A stretch of 8,586 nt of DNA, taken from Porticoccaceae bacterium (GTDB lineage: Bacteria > Pseudomonadota > Gammaproteobacteria > Pseudomonadales > Porticoccaceae). Positions 1 through 6,288 of the stretch are shown piece by piece (positions within the stretch are counted from its first letter, which is position 1; each line of letters starts with the position of its first letter). The notes under the pieces are model-generated. The model was not told the origin of the DNA, searched no databases, and was given only the letters and a program-made list of their open reading frames with translations. The position numbers and the translations under genes were made by a program. Location of the stretch: assembly GCA_019090225.1 (NCBI GenBank), contig JAHRWI010000204.1, forward strand, positions 1 to 8,586, read 5' to 3'.

Positions 1-312
1 ATCGCGGGATACAGCCATCACCGCCAGATCATCAAAAGCCGAAGCAACGGCAGCCAACCACTGATCAATGATCACGGTTTTATCGGCTCTGAGTCGTTTT
101 ATTGCGTCAAAATATGCCGTTTGCAATCCAGTATCGGCAGAGCCGTCGGCAAGATCAAAAAAACTTTCGTTGACCTGATCAAAAACACGACCGCCGCACT
201 GGCCAAGAAATTGAAGCGTACGATCGCATAGCATTTTCAAGGGCAGCGCCAGACCCCGATGGTAGTTGTCCACGGAATTACCAGATACCGGCTGTCTGTA
301 TTGTCTATCCAA
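1..312 (-). CDS. DUF1631 family protein, N-terminal part (runs off left edge)
   Basis: On the minus strand the frame is open from the window edge back to a TAA at 412-414, and 104 codons are visible from a candidate TTG at 310-312. The visible protein has a GGRVFDQVNESFFDLAD stretch followed by TAYFDAIKRLR, which I recognise as the start of DUF1631 proteins (large, mostly helical, function unknown, sometimes labelled thymidine phosphorylase without support). There is no ATG in a suitable place. The TTG has AGAGG about 11 bases upstream; a GTG at 271-273 is the alternative. Full family members are much longer (hundreds of residues), so most of the gene lies to the left. It is divergent from nadC, as in Pseudomonas aeruginosa, where a DUF1631 gene also neighbours nadC. 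Family call fairly sure; start uncertain; no function can be given. Confidence 0.72.
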   Translation of the reverse strand, partial: MDRQYRQPVSGNSVDNYHRGLALPLKMLCDRTLQFLGQCGGRVFDQVNESFFDLADGSADTGLQTAYFDAIKRLRADKTVIIDQWLAAVASAFDDLAVMAVSRD

Positions 313-441
313 TTGGTAGTTGGCCTCTTTCTCTACACCCGACTGGCTTTTAATCGATAAGCGCTTAAATTCTCGATAAACGCCTCGATAGCAGCGCGAA
401 CTAAAACTACTTTAACTTTATATTTCAAAAAGTTATGCGCA

Positions 442-471
442 ATTCTTGTCTATACTCATTAGTAATGTCAA
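442..471 (-). promoter_or_regulatory. Candidate sigma70 promoter for the DUF1631 gene
   Basis: Read on the minus strand, a perfect TTGACA (466-471) is followed after 18 bases by AAGAAT (442-447), which matches TATAAT at four of six positions. The predicted leader to the TTG start would be about 120 bases. The -35 is strong and the -10 weak, so this is only a candidate. Confidence 0.35.
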
Positions 472-589
472 GTATCTTGTGCTTATTCTGCCATCAGCTC
501 TGACACCAAGCTAGTACGACGCGTCAGTGTCGCTACTGGTTCAAGGTCAACAAGAGGCTCCAGCCCGATACAAAAAACATCCACAAGAT

Positions 590-598
590 TGCTATACT
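590..598 (+). promoter_or_regulatory. Candidate extended -10 promoter for nadC
   Basis: The sequence TGCTATACT is an extended -10 element (TGn followed by TATACT). It lies about 34 bases before the GTG start of nadC, with no clear -35 hexamer at 16-18 bases upstream, which is tolerated for extended -10 promoters. Transcription would start near 605 and give a short leader. Confidence 0.45.
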
Positions 599-631
599 CG
601 CCCGCCCTAATCATCAGGATCAGCCCCGCCA

Positions 632-1474
632 GTGGATGCCGCACTCAAAGAAAATATAGTCAACAGCGTCAAAATAGCCCTCGAAGAAGATATTGGCAGC
701 GGCGATATCACCGCCTTGTTGGTACCCGAAGACGCAGTCGCAGAAGCGGTAATTATTTCCAGAGAATCAGCCGTTATTTGCGGCATTCCCTGGGTGAAAG
801 AAGTATTTAATCAGCTTGATCCTGGTATTACCCTGGATTGGACAGTTGCCGATGGCGGTGACATAAGCGAAAGCCAAACCTTATGCCGCTTAAAGGGTAA
901 CTCCCGCCACCTGCTCACTGGCGAGCGCACCGCATTGAATTTCCTGCAAACCTTGTCGGGAACCGCTACCACCTCCCGTGAATATGCTAACTTAGTGGCA
1001 AATTCCACTGTACAAATTCTGGATACCCGCAAAACCATTCCTGGTATGAGGCTTGCGCAAAAATATGCCGTCCAAGTTGGCGGCTGTGGCAATCACCGTA
1101 TGGGTCTTTACGATGCCTTCCTCATTAAAGAAAATCATATTGCCGCCTGTGGTGGAATAAATAATGCTATAGAGCGCGCGCGACGAATTGCTCCAGAAAA
1201 ACCAGTAGAAATTGAGGTGGAAACGCTGGATGAGTTTGAGCAGGCCTTGGCAGCCAAAGCTGACCGGATTATGCTCGATAATTTTTCTAGAGAAAATATA
1301 AAAGCTGCCTCCCTGTCACATAGTCCGCATCAGGTGGAGCTAGAAGTTTCTGGAAACGTTGGGCAACATAGTCTTGATCAATATTCCGATCTCGCAATCG
1401 ACTTCATTTCTACCGGCGCGTTAACCAAACATTGCCGCAGTATTGATTATTCGATGCGATTAAAAGTGCTTTAA
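632..1474 (+). CDS. nadC: Nicotinate-nucleotide pyrophosphorylase (quinolinate phosphoribosyltransferase)
   Basis: NadC converts quinolinate and PRPP to nicotinate mononucleotide, CO2 and pyrophosphate, the committed step into NAD in the de novo pathway; it is cytosolic. The 280-residue length is typical. Visible motifs are DIGSGDIT (20-27), ERTALNFLQTLSG (98-110), the substrate-binding DTRKTIPG (131-138), GGCGNHRMGLYDAFLIKENH (150-169), the EIEVET strand, MLDNF, ELEVSGNV and ISTGALTKH near the C terminus. Arg/Lys residues of the TRK, NHR and LIKENH motifs are intact. The start is a GTG at 632 with AGGA about 12 bases upstream; an ATG at 589 is in another frame. It is a stand-alone gene, divergent from the DUF1631 gene and convergent with the aminotransferase; 70 bases separate the two stops and I see no terminator hairpin there. 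Confidence 0.97.
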   Translation: MDAALKENIVNSVKIALEEDIGSGDITALLVPEDAVAEAVIISRESAVICGIPWVKEVFNQLDPGITLDWTVADGGDISESQTLCRLKGNSRHLLTGERTALNFLQTLSGTATTSREYANLVANSTVQILDTRKTIPGMRLAQKYAVQVGGCGNHRMGLYDAFLIKENHIAACGGINNAIERARRIAPEKPVEIEVETLDEFEQALAAKADRIMLDNFSRENIKAASLSHSPHQVELEVSGNVGQHSLDQYSDLAIDFISTGALTKHCRSIDYSMRLKVL

Positions 1475-1544
1475 TCTCCACTTTGCATATCGAAAGACTA
1501 GGGACTCAAAGCTCCAATTTTGTTGACAACCGGTAAAAAAATAT

Positions 1545-2672
1545 TCAGCTTAACGTCTTTATAACCTCTTCAATAACACCGACTTGCCCCTCATCCAAAC
1601 CCAGCCACAGAGGCAATCTCACAAGTCTGTCACTTAAATCCTGAGTATTCTTCAGCTCACCAGACGTCCGGCCGTATTGCTTGCCAATCGGAGAGTCATG
1701 AAGCGGAATGTAATGAAACACTGCACCTATACCTCTTTGTTTGAGCGCATGAATAAAAGCAGTGCGCTGTTCAAGATCAGGTAAGAGCAAATAATACATA
1801 TGTGCATTATGTTGACAATCAGGCGGGATGATGGGGCGCCGAACCTTCCCCTGCTTTTCCAGCGAAGCAAACCACTGGTGATAAGTGTTCCACAAACCAA
1901 GACGTCGCTGAGTAATCTCATCAGCCTCTTCCATTTGCGCCCACAGAAATGCGGCCACCAGATCACTGGGCAGGTATGAAGAACCAATATCCACCCAGGT
2001 ATACTTATTGACCTCCCCTCGGAAAAACTGACTGCGGTTAGTGCCTTTTTCTCGAATCATCTCCGCCCGCTCACTAAAGCGCGGTGAATTCACCAGCAGA
2101 GCGCCGCCTTCCCCCGATATAATATTTTTTGTTTCATGGAAGCTGACCGCAGCAAGATCCCCAATACTTCCCAACGGCCTCCCCTTATAAGTGGATCCCA
2201 AGCCCTGGGCGTTGTCCTCTATGACCAACAGCTCGTGCCTGCGCGCGATCTCTAATATCGTGTCCATTTCGCACGCCACCCCCGCATAATGCACGACGAC
2301 GATGGCCTTTGTTTTATCAGTAATCGCCTCCTCTAAAAGAGACTCATCGATATTCAGAGTATCGGCCCTGATGTCGACAAACACTGGCACCGCACCTCGC
2401 AGTACAAACGCGTTGGCTGTTGAGACAAAGGTATAAGAAGGCATTATTACTTCATCACCAGCCTGAAGATCAGCCAGAATGGCGGTGATCTCTAACGCTG
2501 CCGTACAGGAATGCGTCAACAAAGCCTTATTACAACCGACGTAGTTTTCCAACCATGCATTGCAGCGCCTGGTAAATTCTCCGTCACCGGCCAGATGGCC
2601 ATTTGCATGGGCCTGGCTGATGTACCACAACTCCTTGCCGGTCATGTACGGTTTGTTAAAGGGGATTAACAT
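1545..2672 (-). CDS. wecE: dTDP-4-amino-4,6-dideoxygalactose transaminase (WecE/RffA family)
   Basis: A PLP-dependent DegT/DnrJ/EryC1/StrS-type sugar aminotransferase of 375 residues, the usual length. The characterised E. coli enzyme transaminates dTDP-4-keto-6-deoxyglucose with glutamate to dTDP-4-amino-4,6-dideoxygalactose for enterobacterial common antigen. Several blocks match WecE nearly word for word from memory: GDEVIMPSYTFVSTANAFVL (72-91), HYAGVACEMDTI, SFHETKN with the PLP lysine K182, REKGTNRSQFFRG, YTWVDIGSSYL and FHYIPLH. D153 in IEDNAQG would contact the pyridine nitrogen. The ATG start has only a weak GTGAG upstream. It is transcribed towards nadC and away from the glycan operon. 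The rest of the ECA locus is absent, so the product probably feeds another glycan; the symbol is by similarity. Confidence 0.93.
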   Translation of the reverse strand: MLIPFNKPYMTGKELWYISQAHANGHLAGDGEFTRRCNAWLENYVGCNKALLTHSCTAALEITAILADLQAGDEVIMPSYTFVSTANAFVLRGAVPVFVDIRADTLNIDESLLEEAITDKTKAIVVVHYAGVACEMDTILEIARRHELLVIEDNAQGLGSTYKGRPLGSIGDLAAVSFHETKNIISGEGGALLVNSPRFSERAEMIREKGTNRSQFFRGEVNKYTWVDIGSSYLPSDLVAAFLWAQMEEADEITQRRLGLWNTYHQWFASLEKQGKVRRPIIPPDCQHNAHMYYLLLPDLEQRTAFIHALKQRGIGAVFHYIPLHDSPIGKQYGRTSGELKNTQDLSDRLVRLPLWLGLDEGQVGVIEEVIKTLS

Positions 2673-2892
2673 TTGTTACTCACAATCTCACTTATTCCTT
2701 AGCGGCCACTACAGGCAATAATCGGCCCCACTTAAAATAGACACCCTTCATAGCCCATATTTTGCATTTCGTATCGCTCTAAATCCCAATAGCCGAGAGC
2801 ACTGTGCCTTCTCCCTTTGTTACAATCAACCTCAATTTATTTGAACACCGCTTAACAGCCTTTTAGCGAAAACCAACGAAAAGAAATATATA

Positions 2893-2906
2893 GTGAAGAA
2901 ATTCAC
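2893..2906. repeat. Inverted repeat GTGAA-N4-TTCAC (possible operator)
   Basis: Perfect 5-bp arms, GTGAA at 2893-2897 and TTCAC at 2902-2906, separated by GAAA. The same half-site recurs in the inverted repeat at 2926-2939, with the TTCAC copies 25 bp apart. Arms this short can arise by chance in AT-rich DNA; recurrence is the only reason to list it. Confidence 0.35.
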
Positions 2907-2925
2907 CATCCTGAGACACATACAC

Positions 2926-2939
2926 ATTCACAAGTGAAT
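2926..2939. repeat. Inverted repeat ATTCAC-AA-GTGAAT overlapping the -35 box
   Basis: Perfect 6-bp arms with a 2-bp centre. It covers the TTCACA -35 hexamer (2927-2932) of the predicted operon promoter, the position where a repressor would compete with RNA polymerase. No regulator gene is in the window, so the factor is unknown. Confidence 0.45.
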
Positions 2940-2955
2940 ATTATTTATATATAGT
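2927..2955 (+). promoter_or_regulatory. Predicted sigma70 promoter of the glycan operon
   Basis: TTCACA (2927-2932) and TATAGT (2950-2955) are separated by exactly 17 bases in an AT-rich context. Each hexamer differs from consensus at one or two positions. Transcription would start near 2962, giving about 50 bases of leader before the small ORF and about 130 before the glycosyltransferase. Confidence 0.6.
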
Positions 2956-2997
2956 AGGTTACGGCGGATAACGCGATTACATCTTAAGAATAACTTG

Positions 2998-3002
2998 GGA
3001 GG
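2998..3002 (+). promoter_or_regulatory. Strong Shine-Dalgarno GGAGG far from any annotated ATG
   Basis: GGAGG lies 9 bases before a TTG (3012-3014) that opens a 28-codon frame. It is 88 bases upstream of the glycosyltransferase ATG, whose own frame is closed by a TGA at 3052-3054, so it cannot serve that gene directly. It is the best ribosome site seen on the plus strand. Confidence 0.5.
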
Positions 3003-3011
3003 TTTATTTTA

Positions 3012-3098
3012 TTGAAAACGCTCAACCTAAACATCGCTCAATTAAGCTTGATGAGTAGATCACTCTCCGTATATCAGTGTAGAAAACTCCATGGTTGA
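3012..3098 (+). CDS. Possible 28-residue leader peptide coupled to the glycosyltransferase
   Basis: This small ORF starts at TTG (3012) 9 bases after GGAGG and ends at TGA (3096-3098), so it overlaps the first codons of the glycosyltransferase (ATG 3091) by 8 bases. The peptide would begin MKTLNLN and end RKLHG; I do not recognise it and it has no signal peptide or membrane segment. The glycosyltransferase has no good Shine-Dalgarno of its own, so terminating ribosomes could re-initiate at its ATG. An internal ATG at 3051 is a second possible start. The frame could be chance; the case rests on the ribosome site and the overlap. Confidence 0.4.
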   Translation: MKTLNLNIAQLSLMSRSLSVYQCRKLHG

Positions 3099-4032
3099 TT
3101 TATCCGTAGTCATTCCTGTATTTCAATCTCGGGAAAGTCTTAAGGAATTGTGCCTCAGACTCAATGCAGCCGTTTCACAAATATCCTCGAATTACGAAAT
3201 AGTATTGGTTAATGACGCTAGTCCTGATCAATCATGGCCCTTGATACAAGAAATTGCGGCGACAGATGATCGCGTAAGAGGAATTAATTTATCGCGCAAC
3301 TTCGGACAGCACTTTGCTATCACCGCTGGTTTAGACCAGGCGCGCGGTGCCTGGGTCGTTGTGATGGACTGCGACCTTCAGGACAGCCCTGAAGAAATCC
3401 CTCGACTCTATCAAAAAACCAAAGAAGGTTATGATGTCGTCGTTGGTCGGCGCGCAAATAGACAAGATGCTTTTTTTAAAAAACTTAGTTCAAACATTTT
3501 TTACCGCGTTTTCACGTATTTTACTGGTTCAAACATCGACAACCGCATTAGCAATTTCGGCATTTATAATCGAAAAGTGATTCGTAGCATCAACTCCCTG
3601 AAAGAACAAAATCGCTCATTCGGACTATTTGCATTGTGGGTGGGATTCCGTCGTGCGGAAATTGATGTCATGCACGCTAGCAGACCGAGTGGAAAATCCA
3701 GCTACACTTTGAAGCGGCGAGTTAAGCTAGCCGTCGATAGCATCGTTGCTCACTCCAGCAAACTGTTACGTATTTCCGTCAAGCTGGGTTTGCTGCTGTC
3801 GCTATCTTCATTGTTTTACGCCCTGTGGCTGATTATCAGATACTTTTTTTTCGGCATCCCGACAGCAGGCTGGACAAGTCTAATAGTATCTATCTATTTC
3901 ACTTCCGGTCTCATTATGGGCAGCGTCGGTGTTATGGGTTTGTATATAGGTAAGATCTTTGACGAGGTAAAAGGTCGACCACTCTACATCATTGATTCAG
4001 CAACCTTTGAGCTTGAGCCCAACCATGACTAA
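3091..4032 (+). CDS. Polyprenyl-phosphate glycosyltransferase, GT2 family (ArnC/GtrB/DPM1 type)
   Basis: Predicted to transfer a sugar from a nucleotide-sugar to undecaprenyl phosphate at the cytoplasmic face of the inner membrane. The 313-residue length fits ArnC/GtrB-type enzymes. The GT-A domain starts at residue 4 (LSVVIPVF), has LVNDASPDQS at 39-48 and the metal-binding DCDLQD at 93-98, with VVGRR at 117-121 and a basic RPSGKSSYTLKRR stretch at 198-210. Two C-terminal membrane segments follow at about 232-255 and 263-288, then GRPLYII, the usual family end. Substrate cannot be read from sequence; an ArnC-like 4-amino sugar is plausible given the wecE neighbour and the SMR gene. The ATG at 3091 lacks a clear ribosome site, but the upstream frame closes at 3052-3054 so no earlier start exists. 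It overlaps the next gene by 8 bases. Confidence 0.9.
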   Translation: MVDLSVVIPVFQSRESLKELCLRLNAAVSQISSNYEIVLVNDASPDQSWPLIQEIAATDDRVRGINLSRNFGQHFAITAGLDQARGAWVVVMDCDLQDSPEEIPRLYQKTKEGYDVVVGRRANRQDAFFKKLSSNIFYRVFTYFTGSNIDNRISNFGIYNRKVIRSINSLKEQNRSFGLFALWVGFRRAEIDVMHASRPSGKSSYTLKRRVKLAVDSIVAHSSKLLRISVKLGLLLSLSSLFYALWLIIRYFFFGIPTAGWTSLIVSIYFTSGLIMGSVGVMGLYIGKIFDEVKGRPLYIIDSATFELEPNHD

Positions 4033-5167
4033 AGCAATAAATCTAGGGTTTGTCGGCGGTGGCATCAATTCGGCCGTAGGTTCAACACATTTTATTGCTG
4101 CCCAGATGGATGGGCGATTCAAGGTTCGAGCAGGGTGCTTTAGCACAAAAACGGACGTAAATATCGAAACGGCTGAGCAATGGGGCATTCTGCCGGACCA
4201 ACGGTATGATAATTTCCTGGAACTTCTGAAGGGGGAAAAAAATAATATCGACGCCATCGTTGTACTGACACCGACGCCTTGCCATACAGAAATGGTCGCC
4301 CAGGCTTTAACGCACGGGTATCCAGTTATCTGCGAGAAGGCGTTGGCGTGCTCCAGCGCTGACGCGATGCTCATTCAGGAAGTCCAGCAGCAGCAGCAAG
4401 GCTTCCTTGCCGTTACTTATAACTACACCGGTTATCCCATGTTACGCGAACTGAAAAATATGATTAGACAGGAGCAACTGGGCAAGGTAACACAAATCCA
4501 TATAGAGATGCCCCAGGAGGGCTTTGCGCGCTTTAATAGTGATGGCAGACCTATGAAACCGCAGGATTGGCGTTTGCAGGATCAGAAGCTGCCGACCATC
4601 GCGCTCGACCTTGGCGTCCACCTCCACCACATTGTCGATTTTTTAACTACCGAAAAACCCTTAGAGTTGGTAGCGACACAAAGTAGCCATGGACACTTCA
4701 AACAAATTGTTGATAACACCATGTGTATCGCTCGCTACACCAACTCACTTGAATGCAGCTTCTGGTATAGCAAAGCGGCATTGGGATATAGAAACGGGCT
4801 TCGAGTAAGAGTATTTGGGGAGAATGGCTCTGCAGAATGGTATCAAATGGATCCGGAATTATTGACCCATCACGACATTATGGGACACAAAACCATTATC
4901 GACCGCGCCAGCGTGGGAATCGAGATAGCCCATAGTCACCGGTATAACCGATTTAAATCAGGTCACCCCGCAGGATTTATCGAAGCCTTCGCCAATCTCT
5001 ATTGGGATATTGCTGACAGTCTGGAACAGCATCTTCAAACAGGGGTTCAGGCAGCAAGCGATTACGTATTCACAGCTCAACATGCACTAGAAGGGATGGT
5101 CATGCTTGAGGCAATTGCCCGCTCATCCGGAGAGAGATGTTGGGAACCTGTCACAATTCAACCATGA
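4025..5167 (+). CDS. Gfo/Idh/MocA family NAD(P)-dependent oxidoreductase
   Basis: A 380-residue sugar-type dehydrogenase. The N-terminal Rossmann fold begins LGFVGGGINSAVGS (7-20), followed by the AIVVLTPTPCH strand (77-87) and EKAL at 104-107, corresponding to the EKP motif with catalytic K105. D195 and H199 in LDLGVHLHH fit the D-x3-H pair of the family, so the catalytic set looks complete; the more usual HxxD continuation is HxxH here. The C-terminal half is the alpha/beta domain. Such enzymes oxidise or reduce ring hydroxyls of nucleotide sugars or inositols; the substrate is unknown. I chose ATG 4025 (8-base overlap with the glycosyltransferase end) over an ATG at 3992, because the fold starts just after it. 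A run of five glutamines (121-125) sits in a helix region. Confidence 0.88.
   Translation: MTKAINLGFVGGGINSAVGSTHFIAAQMDGRFKVRAGCFSTKTDVNIETAEQWGILPDQRYDNFLELLKGEKNNIDAIVVLTPTPCHTEMVAQALTHGYPVICEKALACSSADAMLIQEVQQQQQGFLAVTYNYTGYPMLRELKNMIRQEQLGKVTQIHIEMPQEGFARFNSDGRPMKPQDWRLQDQKLPTIALDLGVHLHHIVDFLTTEKPLELVATQSSHGHFKQIVDNTMCIARYTNSLECSFWYSKAALGYRNGLRVRVFGENGSAEWYQMDPELLTHHDIMGHKTIIDRASVGIEIAHSHRYNRFKSGHPAGFIEAFANLYWDIADSLEQHLQTGVQAASDYVFTAQHALEGMVMLEAIARSSGERCWEPVTIQP
4385..4399 (+). repeat. Short CAG triplet repeat inside the oxidoreductase gene
   Basis: Four CAG codons followed by CAA encode five glutamines (residues 121-125). Changes in unit number would keep the frame, so this is not a phase-variation switch. 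Confidence 0.6.
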
Positions 5168-6288
5168 TAAAAATAAATATGGAATTATCCTCGTCCTCTT
5201 TAATCATTGATAGTTACGCCGACAATGAAAGTGCACGAATCTTTTGTGACGACTTTCTCCATGGCGCTGGGCCGCGTTATATATTTGGTCGAAATGAATA
5301 TGCCAGCAGCATTGCTCGGGCAATAAACATCGATGGCTTCATCGACGATTATACCGATGACCCTGAGTTTCAAGGTAAACCCATCGTTGATATCGAGGAG
5401 ATACCCAAAGATGCTTTGGTGGTATCTGCGGTGGTTCTGGGCCGCCCATTGACCGCTCAGAGCCGTTTAAAACGTTGTGGCGTCCGCTCCCTGGACTATT
5501 TCGCGTTCAGAAAATATGCTGCCGTCGATATACTTCCAGTTATTTTTTCTGACCAGTTTTCTGAAAATTTTGACGCTTATCGTGATCGCTTCAACTGGAT
5601 ATATAACTTGCTACAGGATAACGAATCGAAGCGGGTGTTCAGCAAGTTAATCAACTTTCGATTGTCTAGTGATCTAGAATATATGCACGGCTTTACTGAC
5701 TGCCAGCACCGCCAGTATTTCGAAGATTTTCTCAATTTGAAACCCAAAAATGAAGTATTTGTTGATGTAGGAGGCTTTGACGGTTACACCAGTATAGAGT
5801 TTATAAAGCGGTGTCCAGATTATGCTGGCGTTCATATATTTGAACCAGAGCCGGGAAATATGGCGGTGGTCAAAAAAGCACTGACGGACTATAAGAGAAC
5901 GCATTTTTATCTTCACGGACTCTCCAATCGCACCCAGACACTTAGCTTTAAAATGGATGGCTCAGCTTCTCGAATTAGCGAGGACGGCGATATGGAAATC
6001 AAGGTAGAGCGTTTAGACGATACACTGAAAGAACCATTCTCTTTTCTAAAAATGGATGTTGAAGGCGGGGAAATAGCGGCCATCGAAGGCGCGCGACAAG
6101 CGATCATTGATCACCACCCGAGACTCGCCATCAGCGCCTATCATCGCTTCGATGATTTTTGGAAAATCCCCGAGAAGGTACTGTCCTACCGGGACGATTA
6201 CCAAATCTTCATGCGGCATTACACGGAAGGAGTTACTGAAACCGTGATGTTTTTTATTCCGATAAAACCCCCAACAAAGTCCCATTGA
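5164..6288 (+). CDS. FkbM family SAM-dependent methyltransferase with extra N-terminal domain
   Basis: The 374-residue protein has two parts. Residues about 195-366 are an FkbM-type methyltransferase: motif I VFVDVGGFDGYTS (198-210), an acidic residue after the second strand in HIFEPEP (224-230), and KMDVEGGEIAAIEGA (296-310), all typical of FkbM O-methyltransferases. Residues about 35-120 look like the Rossmann-like domain found before sugar acyltransferases and in many glycan-cluster proteins (YIFGRNEYASSIA, then INIDGFIDD, then GKPIVDIEEIP); its role is unknown, perhaps sugar or cofactor binding. No membrane segment was seen. The ATG at 5164 shares ATGA with the previous stop, favouring it over an in-frame ATG at 5137 that would overlap more. 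It lacks a Shine-Dalgarno and is probably translationally coupled. A sugar hydroxyl is the likely target, but this is inference. Confidence 0.85.
   Translation: MIKINMELSSSSLIIDSYADNESARIFCDDFLHGAGPRYIFGRNEYASSIARAINIDGFIDDYTDDPEFQGKPIVDIEEIPKDALVVSAVVLGRPLTAQSRLKRCGVRSLDYFAFRKYAAVDILPVIFSDQFSENFDAYRDRFNWIYNLLQDNESKRVFSKLINFRLSSDLEYMHGFTDCQHRQYFEDFLNLKPKNEVFVDVGGFDGYTSIEFIKRCPDYAGVHIFEPEPGNMAVVKKALTDYKRTHFYLHGLSNRTQTLSFKMDGSASRISEDGDMEIKVERLDDTLKEPFSFLKMDVEGGEIAAIEGARQAIIDHHPRLAISAYHRFDDFWKIPEKVLSYRDDYQIFMRHYTEGVTETVMFFIPIKPPTKSH

Larger units (their letters stand above)
313..631. other. Divergent intergenic spacer between DUF1631 gene and nadC
   Basis: This 319-bp stretch holds no convincing ORF. 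It contains the candidate promoters listed separately plus another TATACT at 451-456 facing nadC without a good -35 box. An 8-bp palindrome GACGCGTC lies at 518-525. No strong hairpin, tRNA or riboswitch-like structure was seen by eye. Confidence 0.5.
2673..3011. other. AT-rich divergent control region between wecE and the glycan operon
   Basis: This 339-bp stretch holds the listed promoter, two inverted repeats and the Shine-Dalgarno for the leader ORF. No convincing ORF, tRNA or insertion-sequence end was seen in 2673-2890. No clear promoter for the minus-strand wecE could be picked; TTCAAA followed 17 bases later by TAACAA on the minus strand (about 2817-2845) is the best but poor candidate. 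Confidence 0.5.

Noticed and set aside
501..531. GACAC/GTGTC arms upstream of nadC as a possible NAD-related operator
   Set aside because: Only five base pairs with a 20-base loop; compatible with chance.
589..810. Plus-strand ATG frame of 73 codons near the start of nadC
   Set aside because: It overlaps nadC in another frame, is rich in Arg/Ser of low-complexity type and resembles no family; nadC is unambiguous.
1475..1544. Possible bidirectional terminator between nadC and wecE
   Set aside because: Only tiny arms such as GTTG/CAAC are seen, with no stable hairpin followed by a T run on either strand.
3844..3851. Run of eight T in the glycosyltransferase gene (possible phase-variation tract)
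   Set aside because: It encodes phenylalanines in a membrane segment; eight bases is short for a contingency tract and no paired repeat context supports switching.
3992..4024. Upstream ATG extending the oxidoreductase by 11 residues
   Set aside because: The extension lies inside the glycosyltransferase gene and precedes the Rossmann start unnecessarily; ATG 4025 sits directly before the GGGINSAVG fold.
5137..5163. Upstream ATG extending the FkbM gene by 9 residues
   Set aside because: The ATGA overlap at 5164 is the usual coupled junction, and the extra residues are not part of a recognisable domain.
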